64,000 nucleotides of DNA. It comes from Streptococcus sp. 2342 (GTDB lineage: Bacteria; Bacillota; Bacilli; Lactobacillales; Streptococcaceae). The notes beneath the pieces are model-generated. The model worked only from the letters and a program-made list of their open reading frames with translations, had not been told where the DNA came from and ran no database searches. The stretch spans positions 173,353-237,352 of the forward strand of contig NZ_VMLR01000001.1 of assembly GCF_013276795.1 (NCBI RefSeq). The letters are read 5' to 3'. Each line of letters begins with the position of its first letter. Within the stretch, counting starts at the first letter, position 1. The position numbers and the translations under genes were made by a program. Shown here piece after piece: positions 16,801 through 26,401 of this stretch.

Positions 16801-17620
16801 CAATTACAACCATCCTATCTTGACCAAACTGGTCCTTGAGCGTTCGTACTCTTTTTTCAGGAAGGTATTTCCTAAAAAGTTTAGGAACACTTTGACCTTG
16901 CTTGTATCCAATTTCAAGGTAAATCTTACCACCATCTTTGAGATAGTCTGTTGCATCTTCCGCAATTCTACGGTAAATAGCTAAGCCATTCTCGTCTGCA
17001 AAGAGAGCTAGATGAGGCTCCGAATGCAAAACATTCAAGCCGACCTCTGACTCATCTTCACGAGAGATATAGGGTGGATTGGAAACAATTATATCATATT
17101 TTTCAGAAATTTCTGTAAAACAGTCAGATTTTTTTAAAAATATTTGAAGATTTTGATTTTTAGCATTTTCCTTAGCTAAATCTAAAGCATCTTGGGAAAT
17201 ATCTGCTGCTGTCACTGACCAATCTGGTCTGTTTTTTGCTAGAGCGAGAGCAATAGATCCACTACCTGTTCCAATATCCAGAACTGAAAGATTCGTCTCA
17301 GGATTTTCAGCCAGGATAAGCTCAACCAACTCCTCTGTCTCTGGACGAGGAATCAAAACCCGCTCATCCACTTTTAACTGCATTCCATAAAAATCTGCCT
17401 GTCCGATGATATACTGTGCTGGTTTATGAGCTGCTAACTGTTGGAAAATTTCTTTTACAAATACTTCTTCCTCTTCCGTCACTTCCTGCTGGAGGGCAAA
17501 AACAAAGTCTGTAAACGTGAGGTCTTTCAGACTACGATAGACAAAAGAGAGGCTTTCTGCTTCCTCTCCTTTTCTTATCAACTCTTCTTCAAAATCTGAA
17601 AATAATTGAGCTAATTTCAT
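16784..17620 (-). CDS. prmC: Release factor glutamine methyltransferase
   Basis: Class I SAM methyltransferase that methylates the glutamine of the GGQ loop of RF1 and RF2. It has VLDIGTGSGSIAL (SAM site) and the NPPY catalytic motif in VSNPPYISRED; the N-terminal helical domain is complete and the total of 278 residues is normal. Its start is directly at the prfA stop (prfA ends at 17620), so the enzyme is coupled to its own substrate gene, the widespread prfA-prmC arrangement. Confidence 0.96.
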   Translation of the reverse strand: MKLAQLFSDFEEELIRKGEEAESLSFVYRSLKDLTFTDFVFALQQEVTEEEEVFVKEIFQQLAAHKPAQYIIGQADFYGMQLKVDERVLIPRPETEELVELILAENPETNLSVLDIGTGSGSIALALAKNRPDWSVTAADISQDALDLAKENAKNQNLQIFLKKSDCFTEISEKYDIIVSNPPYISREDESEVGLNVLHSEPHLALFADENGLAIYRRIAEDATDYLKDGGKIYLEIGYKQGQSVPKLFRKYLPEKRVRTLKDQFGQDRMVVIDDGQD

Positions 17621-18699
17621 TATTTGTTTAATTCTTCTAATTTTTGCGTTTGGTCATAGAGCACCAAGGCATCCACAACTTCATCCAACTTACCAGACAA
17701 AATGGTATCTAGTTTTTGGAGGGTCAAGCCGATACGGTGGTCTGTGACACGGTTTTGTGGGAAATTATAAGTACGGATTCGTTCTGAACGGTCCCCAGTA
17801 CCGATTGTTGACTTACGCTCAGCGTCTTGTTCATCCTGAGCAATTTGTGCAAAGTGGTCAGCAACACGCGCACGGATGATTTTCATGGCTTTCTCACGGT
17901 TTTTCTGCTGGGTACGTTCTTCCTGCATCTCAACCTTGATATTGGTTGGCAAGTGAACGATACGAACCGCAGTCGCAACCTTGTTGACGTTCTGTCCACC
18001 AGCACCAGAGGCGTGATAGATGTCGACACGAAGGTCTTTTGGATCAATATCGTATTCAACTTCTTCTACTTCAGGCATAACAAGAACTGTCGCTGTCGAA
18101 GTATGAACACGGCCTTGGCTTTCTGTCACAGGGACACGCTGTACACGGTGGGCACCCGATTCATACTTGAGTTTAGAGTATACAGATTGACCTGAAACCA
18201 TGGCAACGACTTCTTTAAAACCACCGACACCATTCATAGAGGATTCCATGACTTCAAAGCGCCAACCTTGGGCTTCCGCATACTTTTGATACATAGTTAG
18301 AAGGTCTCCAGCGAAAAGTGCCGCTTCGTCTCCACCAGCTGCTCCACGGATTTCAAGGATGATATTTTTGTCATCGTTTGGATCCTTTGGAAGGAGCAAG
18401 ATTTTCAGTTTTTCTTCGTATTCTTCTTTTTCAGCCTTGGCATCTTTGAGTTCTTGCTTGGCCATTTCTTCCAAGTCAGCATCTCCACCTGATTCCTTAA
18501 TCATTTCTTCAGCGTCAACGATGTTTTGAAGGACTTGTTTGTACTCACGGTAGGCTGTTACTGTATCACGAGTTGAAGCTTCTTCTTTTGAAAGCTCCAT
18601 AAAACGTTTGGTGTCAGAGACCACATCCGGGTCACTCAGCAATTCTCCTAATTCTTCATAACGGTCTTCTACAGCTTGTAGTTGATCATAGATGTTCAT
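17620..18699 (-). CDS. prfA: Peptide chain release factor 1
   Basis: Recognises UAA and UAG and triggers peptide release. The stop-codon reading PxT motif is seen as [13 protein letters not shown] and the peptidyl-transferase GGQ loop as [12 protein letters not shown]; the length of 359 residues is standard. The start overlaps the tdk stop by four bases (ATGA), so it is translationally coupled. The next gene, prmC, methylates its GGQ. Confidence 0.97.
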   Translation of the reverse strand: MNIYDQLQAVEDRYEELGELLSDPDVVSDTKRFMELSKEEASTRDTVTAYREYKQVLQNIVDAEEMIKESGGDADLEEMAKQELKDAKAEKEEYEEKLKILLLPKDPNDDKNIILEIRGAAGGDEAALFAGDLLTMYQKYAEAQGWRFEVMESSMNGVGGFKEVVAMVSGQSVYSKLKYESGAHRVQRVPVTESQGRVHTSTATVLVMPEVEEVEYDIDPKDLRVDIYHASGAGGQNVNKVATAVRIVHLPTNIKVEMQEERTQQKNREKAMKIIRARVADHFAQIAQDEQDAERKSTIGTGDRSERIRTYNFPQNRVTDHRIGLTLQKLDTILSGKLDEVVDALVLYDQTQKLEELNK

Positions 18700-19286
18700 T
18701 TTTCTTCATTCTCCTTATTGATTTCAGGCGCAAAATAATGTTTACGGCAAACCGAGATATAGGTTTCATTGCCACCGATTTGAATCTGCTCACCATCATA
18801 GACTGGCAGTCCATCCTGTGTACGCAAAACCATAGTTGCCTTTTTCTTACAATACTGACAGATGGTCTTGATTTCGTCAATCTTGTCTGCTAAAAGCAAG
18901 AGATATTTGGAACCTTCGAACAGTTCATTGCGAAAGTCATTTTTCAAACCAAAAGTCATGACAGGTATATCTAACTCATCAACAACACGAGCTAGGTCGT
19001 AAACATGGTAACGCTTGAGAAACTGAGCCTCATCGACCAACACACAGTAAGGTTTCTCAGGTAAATCTCGGATAAATCCAAAAATATCTGTTGACTCCTC
19101 AATTGCAATGGCAGGGCGTTTCATGCCAATACGACTCGACACATAGCCAACACCGTCACGCGTATCCAGAGCCGAGGTCATAATCACAACACCTTTTCCT
19201 TGCTCCTCATAGTTATAGGCCACCTTGAGAATCTCAATCGTCTTACCAGAGTTCATGGTCCCATAACGATAATACAACTGTGCCAT
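18696..19286 (-). CDS. tdk: Thymidine kinase
   Basis: Type II thymidine kinase of the pyrimidine salvage pathway. Walker A is [12 protein letters not shown], Walker B-like VLVDEAQFL, and the structural zinc site is formed by cysteines in ICQYCKKK and the C-terminal CRKH. 196 residues, normal for the family. It is the first gene of the minus-strand cluster leading to pmp23; the promoter lies in the gap to the divergent tautomerase gene. Confidence 0.95.
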   Translation of the reverse strand: MAQLYYRYGTMNSGKTIEILKVAYNYEEQGKGVVIMTSALDTRDGVGYVSSRIGMKRPAIAIEESTDIFGFIRDLPEKPYCVLVDEAQFLKRYHVYDLARVVDELDIPVMTFGLKNDFRNELFEGSKYLLLLADKIDEIKTICQYCKKKATMVLRTQDGLPVYDGEQIQIGGNETYISVCRKHYFAPEINKENEEK

Positions 19287-19408
19287 GTTTCTTGCTTCAC
19301 GTCCATTTCTAAATTTTTGCTACATTCTAGTATATCATAATTTTCTTAAGCTTTAAACGGCAAAATGTGGTAAAATAGAAGAAATAAAAACTAGTGGAGG
19401 AAGCTATT

Positions 19409-19591
19409 ATGCCATTTGTACGCATCGATTTATTTGAAGGACGCACGCTCGAGCAAAAGAAGGCTCTTGCTAAGGAAGTAACGGAAGCGGTTGTCCGTAA
19501 CACTGGAGCACCTCAATCTGCTGTCCATGTCATCATCAACGACATGCCAGAAGGAACTTATTTCCCACAAGGAGAAATGCGCACCAAATAA
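19409..19591 (+). CDS. 4-oxalocrotonate tautomerase family enzyme
   Basis: 60-residue tautomerase. The chosen ATG gives MPFVRIDLFEGRTLEQKKAL; the proline after the initiator Met is the catalytic base after Met removal. GGAGG lies eight bases upstream, which excludes the longer frame starting at 19394. The physiological substrate in streptococci is unknown, since they have no meta-cleavage pathway. Divergent from tdk and followed by its own terminator. Confidence 0.9.
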   Translation: MPFVRIDLFEGRTLEQKKALAKEVTEAVVRNTGAPQSAVHVIINDMPEGTYFPQGEMRTK

Positions 19592-19595
19592 GCTA

Positions 19596-19626
19596 GCTTA
19601 AGCAGAATTGCTTAGGCTTTTTCAAT
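19596..19626 (+). terminator. Terminator after the tautomerase gene
   Basis: GCTTAAGCA-GAAT-TGCTTAGGC followed by TTTTTC, a nine-pair stem with one G-U, directly after the stop codon. Confidence 0.7.
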
Positions 19627-19728
19627 CTCCAAGTAGCATCCATTGAAGAAATAGCCTAAATTTGTTACAATTTGAAAGGATACTTGGAAAAATTTCCAAG
19701 AAAAGAGCTATTTATTAAAGGAAACATT

Positions 19729-21102
19729 ATGATTACACGTGAATTTGATACCATCGCTGCTATCTCTACTCCCCTAGGTGAAGGGGCTATTGGTATTGTC
19801 CGCCTGAGCGGAACAGAAAGTTTTGCTATTGCGCAAAAGATTTTTAAAGGAAAAGACTTGAGTCAGGTTGCCAGCCACACTCTCAACTACGGTCACATTG
19901 TTGATCCTCTGACTGGTAAAGTCATGGACGAGGTCATGGTGGGAGCCATGAAGTCTCCAAAAACCTTTACTCGTGAAGATATTATCGAGATTAACACCCA
20001 CGGTGGGATTGCGGTGACCAATGAGATTCTCCAACTAGCGATCCGTGAAGGAGCTCGGTTGGCAGAACCTGGTGAATTTACTAAACGCGCCTTTCTAAAC
20101 GGTCGTGTGGATTTGACACAGGCTGAGGCTGTGATGGACATCATCCGTGCTAAGACAGACAAGGCTATGAACATTGCAGTTAAGCAATTAGACGGTTCCC
20201 TTTCTGACCTCATTAACAATACCCGTCAAGAAATCCTCAACACACTTGCCCAAGTTGAGGTTAATATAGACTATCCTGAGTATGACGATGTTGAGGAAGC
20301 CACTACTGCTGTTGTCCGTGAGAAGACTAAGGAGTTTGAGCAATTGCTAACCAATCTCCTTAGGACAGCCCGTCGCGGTAAAATCCTTCGTGAAGGAATT
20401 TCCACTGCCATCATCGGACGCCCCAACGTTGGGAAATCTAGCCTTCTCAACAACCTCTTGCGTGAGGACAAGGCTATCGTTACAGACATTGCTGGTACTA
20501 CTCGAGATGTCATCGAAGAATACGTCAACATCAATGGTGTCCCCCTTAAACTGATTGATACTGCAGGAATTCGTGAAACAGATGACCTGGTTGAACAAAT
20601 CGGTGTTGAGCGTTCGAAAAAAGCCCTTAAGGAAGCTGACTTGGTACTACTTGTGTTAAATGCCAGTGAACCACTAACCGCCCAAGACCGCCAACTCCTA
20701 GAAATCAGTCAGGAGACTAATCGCATTATTCTTCTTAATAAAACCGACCTGCCTGAAACGATTGAAACTTCTGAACTTCCAGAAGATGTCATTCGCATTT
20801 CAGTCCTTAAAAACCAAAACATCGATAAGATTGAAGAGAGAATCAACAACCTCTTCTTTGAAAATGCTGGTTTGGTTGAGCAAGATGCTACCTACTTGTC
20901 TAATGCCCGTCACATTTCCTTGATTGAGAAGGCCGTTGAAAGCCTACAGGCTGTTAATGAAGGGCTGGAACTAGGTATGCCAGTTGACTTGCTTCAAGTT
21001 GACTTAACTCGTACTTGGGAAATCCTCGGAGAAATCACAGGGGATGCTGCACCAGATGAACTCATTACCCAACTTTTTAGCCAATTCTGTTTAGGAAAAT
21101 AA
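19729..21102 (+). CDS. mnmE: tRNA modification GTPase MnmE (TrmE)
   Basis: With MnmG it forms the cmnm5 group on U34 of several tRNAs. The layout is an N-terminal formyl-THF-binding domain, a helical domain and an inserted G domain with [14 protein letters not shown] (G1), IAGTTRD (G2), DTAGIRET (G3) and NKTD (G4). The C terminus is the invariant FCLGK with its reactive cysteine. The start at 19729 follows AAAGGAAACATT; the frame's earlier ATG at 19672 lacks a ribosome site. 457 residues. Confidence 0.97.
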   Translation: MITREFDTIAAISTPLGEGAIGIVRLSGTESFAIAQKIFKGKDLSQVASHTLNYGHIVDPLTGKVMDEVMVGAMKSPKTFTREDIIEINTHGGIAVTNEILQLAIREGARLAEPGEFTKRAFLNGRVDLTQAEAVMDIIRAKTDKAMNIAVKQLDGSLSDLINNTRQEILNTLAQVEVNIDYPEYDDVEEATTAVVREKTKEFEQLLTNLLRTARRGKILREGISTAIIGRPNVGKSSLLNNLLREDKAIVTDIAGTTRDVIEEYVNINGVPLKLIDTAGIRETDDLVEQIGVERSKKALKEADLVLLVLNASEPLTAQDRQLLEISQETNRIILLNKTDLPETIETSELPEDVIRISVLKNQNIDKIEERINNLFFENAGLVEQDATYLSNARHISLIEKAVESLQAVNEGLELGMPVDLLQVDLTRTWEILGEITGDAAPDELITQLFSQFCLGK

Positions 21103-21103
21103 G

Positions 21104-21138
21104 AAAAATCCATGATCCTTCATTCGGTCATGGATTTT
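21104..21138. terminator. Bidirectional terminator between mnmE and dapA
   Basis: AAAATCCATGA pairs with TCATGGATTTT, flanked by A and T runs, between the two convergent stop codons. Confidence 0.8.
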
Positions 21139-21148
21139 ATTGTCTTTA

Positions 21149-22084
21149 TTAGTAATCTGGTCTTAGGACACCTGTTACAGTTGCCTTGGTCGCTTCGTAG
21201 TCGCCATCTACGACAACCTTGATAATGCGTTTAGCATCTTCTTCTGGTGCTGGAACAAGAGGTAGACGAGTTGGTCCAGCTTCAAATCCCATGTAGTTCA
21301 AAACTGCCTTAACTGGAGCAGGACTTGGATAAGAGAAGAGGGCATTGACCTTAGGAATGAATTTACGTTGAATAGCTGCAGCCTTCTTCATATCGCTTTC
21401 TGTAATAGCAGTAAACATCTCGTGCATTTCATCCCCATTTGTATGAGAGGCAACAGAAATAACCCCATCCGCACCAAGGTTCATGGCATGGAAAGCATCT
21501 CCATCCTCACCAGTATAGACCAAGAACTCTTCTGGTTTGTGCTCAATCAAGTAAGCCATATTTGCTAAACTAGTACATTCTTTGACACCGATAATATTTG
21601 GATGGTCAGCCAAGCGAAGCATGGTTTCTGGAGTCAATTCGACAACCACACGCCCAGGAATGTTATAGATAATAATTGGTAAGTCAGAAGCATCTGCAAT
21701 GGCTTTAAAATGCTGATACATTCCTTCTTGCGAAGGTTTGTTGTAGTAAGGAACAATAGCAAGTCCAGCAGCAAAGCCGCCAAATTCTGCTACTTCTTTG
21801 ACAAACTCAATAGAGTCACGCGTATCATTAGTACCTACACCCGCAATCAAAGGAACGCGTCCATTGACAATCTTTTGTACAGCCGCAAATAGCTCCAACT
21901 CTTCATCGTGAGTCAAGGTTGGACTCTCAGCAGTCGTTCCAGCTAGAAGAATGCCGTCTGTATGATGAGCCAACAAATGCTCAATCAAGGCTGGAATAGC
22001 ATCAAAGTTGATGGAACCATCCTCGTGGAAGGGAGTAATAAAGGCAGTGATGATTTTACACTCTTTTAAATCTTGATAAGACAT
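21149..22084 (-). CDS. dapA: 4-hydroxy-tetrahydrodipicolinate synthase
   Basis: Condenses pyruvate with aspartate semialdehyde in lysine and cell-wall precursor synthesis. A TIM-barrel enzyme with the pyruvate-binding GTTAESPTL and the Schiff-base lysine in [12 protein letters not shown]; the YNIPGRV motif supplies the catalytic tyrosine. 311 residues. It lies 55 bases after asd, whose product is its substrate, so the two form a lysine-branch operon. Confidence 0.96.
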   Translation of the reverse strand: MSYQDLKECKIITAFITPFHEDGSINFDAIPALIEHLLAHHTDGILLAGTTAESPTLTHDEELELFAAVQKIVNGRVPLIAGVGTNDTRDSIEFVKEVAEFGGFAAGLAIVPYYNKPSQEGMYQHFKAIADASDLPIIIYNIPGRVVVELTPETMLRLADHPNIIGVKECTSLANMAYLIEHKPEEFLVYTGEDGDAFHAMNLGADGVISVASHTNGDEMHEMFTAITESDMKKAAAIQRKFIPKVNALFSYPSPAPVKAVLNYMGFEAGPTRLPLVPAPEEDAKRIIKVVVDGDYEATKATVTGVLRPDY

Positions 22085-22139
22085 GAAAACACCTCTCTAT
22101 TTCAAAGAAGGAGTTCATCTGAACTCCTAAACGATATGA

Positions 22140-23216
22140 CTATTTTAATTCAAATTTCAATTCGGCAGTTGGACGAACCAAGCCACGTTCGTGAAGAGTT
22201 TCTGCAATCTGAACTGAGTTCCAAGCAGCACCTTTGAGAAGGTTATCTGAAACAACCCACATGTGGATTCCTTTTTCAGCATCCAAGTCTTTACGGATAC
22301 GACCAACAAAGGTATCACGTGAACCCACTGCATTGATAGCTTGAGGATAAATTTGATGAGCTACATCATCTTCAAGAACAGCACCTGGGAAGGCTGCGAT
22401 AGCTGCTTTTACTTCTTCAATTGGAGCCACTTCTTTTGTTTCGATGTAAACAGACTCAGAGTGAGCTGACAAGACTGGAATACGGACACATGTTGCCGAT
22501 ACTGCAATGCTATCATCTTCCATGATTTTCTTAGTTTCCTTAGTCATCTTCATCTCTTCGTAAGTGTAATCATTGTCAGTGAAAACATCAATTTGTGGAA
22601 GAGCGTTAAAGGCGATAGGATAGTGTTTCTTGTCCCCACCTGAAGGCAAGATTTCCGCATGCAAATCACGTGGGTTTACACCATCATTCAAGACTTCACG
22701 AAGTTCACGTTGTGTCTCAAGAATTGCTCCCATACCAGCACCTGAAACTGCTTGGTAGGTTGAAACAATGATACGGTCCAAGCCCCATTTTTGGCGAACT
22801 GGCTCAAGAGCTACCATCATTTGGATTGTTGAACAGTTAGGGCAGGCAATGATCCCGTTGTGAGCATCAAGTGCATGAGCATTGACCTCTGGAACAACCA
22901 AAGGAACATCTGGATTTTGACGGAAGTAAGATGTATTATCTACTACTACCGCTCCAGCTTTAACTGCGTATGGTGCATACTTAGCTGATGTAGAACCACC
23001 TGCCGAAAAGAGAGCAATATCAACTCCTTCAAAAGCTGTTTCAGTCGTTTCTTCAATCGTAATATCTTGGTCTTTAAATTTTAAAGTCTTGCCTGCTGAA
23101 CGTGCAGAAGCAAGTAAACGAATTTTATCGATTGGAAGTGTTGATTCTTCCAACATTTTTATCATCTGAGCACCGACAGCACCTGTCGCGCCGACTACAG
23201 CAACTGTATATCCCAT
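22140..23216 (-). CDS. asd: Aspartate-semialdehyde dehydrogenase
   Basis: NADPH-dependent reduction of aspartyl phosphate to aspartate semialdehyde, the branch point for lysine, threonine and methionine. It begins with the Rossmann motif [13 protein letters not shown]; the catalytic cysteine is residue 128 in [11 protein letters not shown]. 358 residues, full length. Its own promoter (23262-23289) lies downstream of a separately terminated small RNA. Followed by dapA. Confidence 0.97.
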   Translation of the reverse strand: MGYTVAVVGATGAVGAQMIKMLEESTLPIDKIRLLASARSAGKTLKFKDQDITIEETTETAFEGVDIALFSAGGSTSAKYAPYAVKAGAVVVDNTSYFRQNPDVPLVVPEVNAHALDAHNGIIACPNCSTIQMMVALEPVRQKWGLDRIIVSTYQAVSGAGMGAILETQRELREVLNDGVNPRDLHAEILPSGGDKKHYPIAFNALPQIDVFTDNDYTYEEMKMTKETKKIMEDDSIAVSATCVRIPVLSAHSESVYIETKEVAPIEEVKAAIAAFPGAVLEDDVAHQIYPQAINAVGSRDTFVGRIRKDLDAEKGIHMWVVSDNLLKGAAWNSVQIAETLHERGLVRPTAELKFELK

Positions 23217-23261
23217 AAATAACCTCTTTCGGAATTTTCTAAAAATTTCTATAATAGAAGT

Positions 23262-23289
23262 ATTATACTACTTTTTCCATGAATTGCAA
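23262..23289 (-). promoter_or_regulatory. Promoter of asd-dapA
   Basis: On the minus strand TTGCAA (23284-23289), 16-base spacer, TATAAT (23262-23267), about 45 bases upstream of the asd start codon. Confidence 0.7.
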
Positions 23290-23310
23290 AGCTTTTTCAT
23301 CATTTTTTGG

Positions 23311-23457
23311 AAAATAAAAATCCCCAGTCGCTAGACCAAGGACTAAGAGGCATCTTCATGTGATGAGCAGGTTCACACAACTCATCAAGGTCCGCTCCTG
23401 CGTTATGACCTCCTTATGCTCAATAGTAGTCCGAAGACTACCTATCGACTCATCGCA
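23311..23457 (-). ncRNA. Free-standing small RNA upstream of asd (asd RNA motif candidate)
   Basis: The minus strand has a strong promoter (23464-23492), no reading frame, then about 145 bases ending in CCTTGGTC-TAGC-GACTGGGG with an ATTTTTATTTT tail, a standard intrinsic terminator at 23311-23341. The asd gene has a separate promoter beyond it. Position in front of asd in a streptococcus fits the published asd RNA motif of lactic acid bacteria (Rfam asd), but I assign it from position and architecture, not from a covariance-model match. It is more likely a trans-acting RNA than a cis leader. Confidence 0.7.
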
Positions 23458-23463
23458 TCTACT

Positions 23464-23492
23464 ATTCTACTAGATAGAGTCACTTTTGTCAA
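23464..23492 (-). promoter_or_regulatory. Promoter of the small RNA
   Basis: Minus-strand TTGACA (23487-23492), exactly 17 bases, TAGAAT (23464-23469). Predicted start about 23457. Confidence 0.8.
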
Positions 23493-23570
23493 CAGACGAA
23501 ACTCTTTAACTTCATTTATACAGGTCGATAAGAAAAACCTTGATCTCCCAAGGTCATTTTGTTTCTATCA

Positions 23571-23643
23571 TGCTAATTGCCGGGATTGAACCGGCGACCT
23601 CATCCTTACCATGGATGCGCTCTGCCAACTGAGCTAAATCAGC
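23571..23643 (-). tRNA. tRNA-Thr(GGT)
   Basis: The minus strand folds as a cloverleaf: acceptor GCTGATT/AATTAGC (one G-U), D arm with AGCTCAGTTGG, anticodon stem CATCC/GGATG with loop ATGGTAA (anticodon GGT, Thr), T arm CCGGTTCAATCCCGG. Discriminator A; CCA is not encoded. Confidence 0.95.
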
Positions 23644-23705
23644 TTACTTGAAAAGTATACTATAATCAGAAAAGCTTGTCAAGTTTCCTTAGAAATTTTC
23701 CATAA

Positions 23706-23734
23706 GAAAAAGCCAGGTAAAGGCTACCTAGCTT
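23706..23734 (-). terminator. Terminator of queT
   Basis: Minus-strand AAGCTAGGTA / TACCTGGCTT stem followed by TTTTC, nine bases after the queT stop. Confidence 0.7.
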
Positions 23735-23742
23735 GTCCTATT

Positions 23743-24252
23743 CTATTTGCTTAAATCAATTCGACGACCAATTTTACCAATAATAATCGCTCCAATAATC
23801 AATGAAGCAAATTCACCGATCCCTGTTGTAAACCAAGTAAGGAAGAATGGTAATTCTGCTACAATATTTAACTCTGCAGCGATAGTAAACATGGAAATTG
23901 AAAAGAGGATTGAAAAAAAGAAATGATCTTTTCGAATTAATCCATTAAAGAAGTAATCTTTGCTGTATTTTGCAAAAAGCCAAACACCTAGACTGAGGAA
24001 TACCAAGGTTGATCCGCCACCAACAAAGACATCTAGTAGTCCGAAGCTAAAGAAATTAGCAATCATACAACCGATAGTAACTCCGATGATGTACTTGGGA
24101 TTGTAAAAAGCCATAAAGTTCATCATTTCTGAAATACGAAACTGATAAGCACCATAGCTGATGGCATTTAGGGGCGGTGTGACAGTCAAAACGACATAAA
24201 TAGCAGCAACGATTGCAATATCTGCAACATCACGAATAGTTAATTTTTTCAT
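23743..24252 (-). CDS. queT: QueT-type ECF transporter substrate-binding subunit (queuosine precursor)
   Basis: 169-residue membrane protein with about five or six helices, the S component of an energy-coupling factor transporter of the QueT family (COG4708), importing preQ1/preQ0 or queuine-type precursors for tRNA queuosine. It opens KKLTIRDVADIAIVAAIYVV, typical of S components, with NAISYGAYQFRISEMM as the family signature. The start at 24252 is adjacent to the riboswitch expression platform; the longer frame to 24312 translates the riboswitch itself. Shared EcfA/T subunits are not in this window. Confidence 0.9.
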   Translation of the reverse strand: MKKLTIRDVADIAIVAAIYVVLTVTPPLNAISYGAYQFRISEMMNFMAFYNPKYIIGVTIGCMIANFFSFGLLDVFVGGGSTLVFLSLGVWLFAKYSKDYFFNGLIRKDHFFFSILFSISMFTIAAELNIVAELPFFLTWFTTGIGEFASLIIGAIIIGKIGRRIDLSK

Positions 24253-24255
24253 TTT

Positions 24256-24313
24256 TTCTCCTTTGGCGGTTATCCGCGTGTAATATGCTTGGTGAAAGAA
24301 GCTAAGCACCAAG
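24256..24313 (-). promoter_or_regulatory. preQ1-II riboswitch controlling queT
   Basis: The minus strand reads CTTGGTGCTTAGCTTC, TTTCACCAAGCATATTACAC, then GCGGATAACCGCCAAAGGAG, which matches the streptococcal type II preQ1 riboswitch as I know it: P2 (CTTGGTG/CACCAAG), hairpin P4 (GCGG/CCGC) and an anti-ribosome-site helix containing AAGGAG. Ligand binding hides the ribosome site, so it acts on translation. It lies immediately before queT, its known target. Confidence 0.95.
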
Positions 24314-24335
24314 GGTTGCTTTATTCAACCTTACT

Positions 24336-24368
24336 AGTATAGCACAATAGCCTGCTTTATGCTATACT
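24336..24368. promoter_or_regulatory. Back-to-back promoters of queT (-) and gtrA (+)
   Basis: Each strand carries an extended -10 box TGCTATACT: minus strand TATACT at 24336-24341 for queT, plus strand TATACT at 24363-24368 for gtrA. Each box would lie close to the -35 region of the other promoter, so the two RNA polymerases cannot bind independently. The plus-strand box is six bases from the gtrA ATG. Confidence 0.65.
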
Positions 24369-24374
24369 TAAAGC

Positions 24375-24806
24375 ATGAAAAAACCTATTCAAAAATTTTT
24401 TAACAATGAAATCTTAGCCTATCTCTTTTTTGGCCTTGCAACAACTCTAGTTTCGATTCTCTCACGACTAGTCATTTATCAACTAAGTCATCAGGAACTC
24501 CTTGCTACTGCTCTAGCAAATATTATTGGTATCCTCTTTGCCTTTATCACAAATGATACGATTGTATTTAAGCAAGCAAGGAAGAATCGACTTATTCGTT
24601 TAGTGAAATTTTTTCTTGCCCGCCTTTCTACTTTTCTGTTAGATTTGCTCTTTACTTTTCTGTTTGTGACTCAATTCCCTCATATCATAGGGCAATTCGT
24701 AAATGAAAACATTGATAAGATAAATGCTATTGAAACAATAATTGCACAAATACTCATTATTATCATCAATTATATCTTGAGCAAGGTCTATATTTTTAGA
24801 AAATAA
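24375..24806 (+). CDS. GtrA family membrane protein
   Basis: 143 residues with four hydrophobic helices and the GtrA/DPMS signature around NNEILAYLFFGLATTLVSIL and FAFITNDTIVFK. GtrA proteins are thought to flip polyprenyl-linked sugars for cell-surface polysaccharide modification. The ATG is only six bases from the -10 box and no ribosome site precedes it, so the mRNA is probably leaderless. Its C terminus is basic (SKVYIFRK), as usual for the family. The sugar substrate is unknown; no glycosyltransferase is adjacent. Confidence 0.85.
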   Translation: MKKPIQKFFNNEILAYLFFGLATTLVSILSRLVIYQLSHQELLATALANIIGILFAFITNDTIVFKQARKNRLIRLVKFFLARLSTFLLDLLFTFLFVTQFPHIIGQFVNENIDKINAIETIIAQILIIIINYILSKVYIFRK

Positions 24807-24887
24807 TGTTCCATTTATGAGCCTTTTAATTGCCTTCTATAATGATTTAGGATACAATGAAACACGAAACGTTGAAAGGAAAACAGT

Positions 24888-25265
24888 ATGTTAAAAAATC
24901 TAAAATCATTCTTGCTTCGAGGAAATGTTATTGACCTTGCTGTCGGTGTTGTCATTGCCTCTGCTTTTGGTGCTATCGTTACTTCACTTGTAAACGACAT
25001 TATCACTCCTCTTATTTTAAATCCAGCTTTGAAAGCTGCTAAAGTCGAACGTATCGCTCAACTTTCTTGGCATGGAGTCGGCTATGGTAACTTTTTAAGT
25101 GCTATTATCAATTTTATCTTTGTGGGTACCGCCCTCTTCTTTATTATCAAGGGTATTGAAAAAGCACAGAAACTGACTGGCATAAAGGAAGAAAAAACTG
25201 ACGAAAAAAAACCAACCGAATTGGAAGTCCTTCAAGAAATCAAAGCTCTTCTTGAGAAAAAATAA
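24888..25265 (+). CDS. mscL: Large-conductance mechanosensitive channel MscL
   Basis: 125-residue pentameric channel opening under hypo-osmotic membrane tension. The N-terminal amphipathic helix and first transmembrane helix read LLRGNVIDLAVGVVIASAFG; the second helix is NFLSAIINFIFVGTALFFII, followed by a charged cytoplasmic bundle ending in KALLEKK. AAAGGAAAAC precedes the ATG. Full length. Confidence 0.96.
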   Translation: MLKNLKSFLLRGNVIDLAVGVVIASAFGAIVTSLVNDIITPLILNPALKAAKVERIAQLSWHGVGYGNFLSAIINFIFVGTALFFIIKGIEKAQKLTGIKEEKTDEKKPTELEVLQEIKALLEKK

Positions 25266-25270
25266 TCGTT

Positions 25271-25305
25271 TAAAAGGATCTAGCACAAAGCTAAATCCTT
25301 TTTTC
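25271..25305. terminator. Bidirectional terminator between mscL and ferrochelatase
   Basis: AAAAGGATCTAGC / GCTAAATCCTTTTTT, an imperfect stem with A and T runs between the convergent genes. Confidence 0.7.
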
Positions 25306-25306
25306 T

Positions 25307-26401
25307 TTACTCTTTGGGTAACTTGCCTGCTTTTTCTAGCATCTTCTTGATAAGATAAGGCATCTTGACATTCTCCCGACCTTTTTTCTCAATTAGTTTT
25401 TTCACAAATTCAGGCATTTGTAAATCTTGAGATTCAGCCAAAATGTTTTTCGTCTCATCTGAAGGAACTAACTCATCAAAGGTTTCTTCTTCTGGAAGAA
25501 ATTCCTTAAACTCTTGATGTTCATTGGCTCTGACTGTATTAATCAAGGCAGCAATTAAGCGAGAATCCGTATTTGGCATTGGTGGACGATGGTAGTTTAC
25601 ACCCAATTCCTGACATAACTCATAACATTCCACATCATTATCAAACAAGACCTCAATATGCTCACTAATGAAGCTGATAGGAACAAAAATATAATGGTCT
25701 GGATGTTCTGTCTGTTCTCTGAGATACTCCAAAACATCTGGCTTAATCCATGGAATACCGATATCACTTTCACTCTGCCAAGTGTTGGTATATTGTTCGG
25801 AACTCAAACCTAGTTTTTCAGCGACTAACTTGCTATTTTCAAAAATTTGATCGATATAGGGATCACCAAAATCCAAGGCAAAAATGGGCACACTGTGGGC
25901 TGAAAAGATGACTTTAAAGCTATCCTGCTTTACTTCTTCTTTTAAAATCTTAGCAATTTCATCTGCCCAATAGTTTAAGAGCTCTTCTTCCTGATACCAG
26001 TCCTTAATGACCAAAAATTGAATTTGCTTGCTTTCTAAAAATTTCTCATAGCCCATGACAGAGTAAAAAGAATAATGAGGCTCCAAAATCAAGCAAATAC
26101 ACTGTTCAATGCCGTCTGCTTCCATCTGACCAATCACATCTGGGATAAAGGGTTTGGAAAATTTATTGGCAAAATAGACACTATATTCATTTCCCAGTCT
26201 AGCTTCTACCAAGGCAACCTCTTCACGGGTAATTCTTTGCAGAGGCGTGCCTCCAATTCGTACATAATTATCATAGAGAGTTTGAATCTCGTGGTCTTGA
26301 GGTCTCACTCCGCGACGAATATTTGTGAAAAAATCAGCCACACCTTCAAAGGTAATCTCTTCTGGCGAACCGAATGTCATCATTAAAATTGCTTTTTTCA
26401 T
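25307..26401 (-). CDS. hemH: Ferrochelatase (HemH/CpfC-like) with C-terminal extension
   Basis: Inserts Fe(II) into a porphyrin; Gram-positive members use coproporphyrin III. The metal-binding histidine is in [12 protein letters not shown], and [16 protein letters not shown] and [12 protein letters not shown] fit the fold; a glutamate typical of the active site is in [12 protein letters not shown]. It is 364 residues, about 50 longer than the usual 310. The extension carries two similar units, [13 protein letters not shown] and [13 protein letters not shown]. No other haem genes occur in this window, and pneumococci are not known to have the upstream pathway, so its natural substrate is unclear. 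Confidence 0.85.
   Translation of the reverse strand: MKKAILMMTFGSPEEITFEGVADFFTNIRRGVRPQDHEIQTLYDNYVRIGGTPLQRITREEVALVEARLGNEYSVYFANKFSKPFIPDVIGQMEADGIEQCICLILEPHYSFYSVMGYEKFLESKQIQFLVIKDWYQEEELLNYWADEIAKILKEEVKQDSFKVIFSAHSVPIFALDFGDPYIDQIFENSKLVAEKLGLSSEQYTNTWQSESDIGIPWIKPDVLEYLREQTEHPDHYIFVPISFISEHIEVLFDNDVECYELCQELGVNYHRPPMPNTDSRLIAALINTVRANEHQEFKEFLPEEETFDELVPSDETKNILAESQDLQMPEFVKKLIEKKGRENVKMPYLIKKMLEKAGKLPKE

Noticed and set aside
23311-23500. Lysine riboswitch upstream of asd-dapA
   Set aside because: None of the conserved L-box sequence blocks is recognisable, and the RNA ends in its own terminator before the asd promoter.
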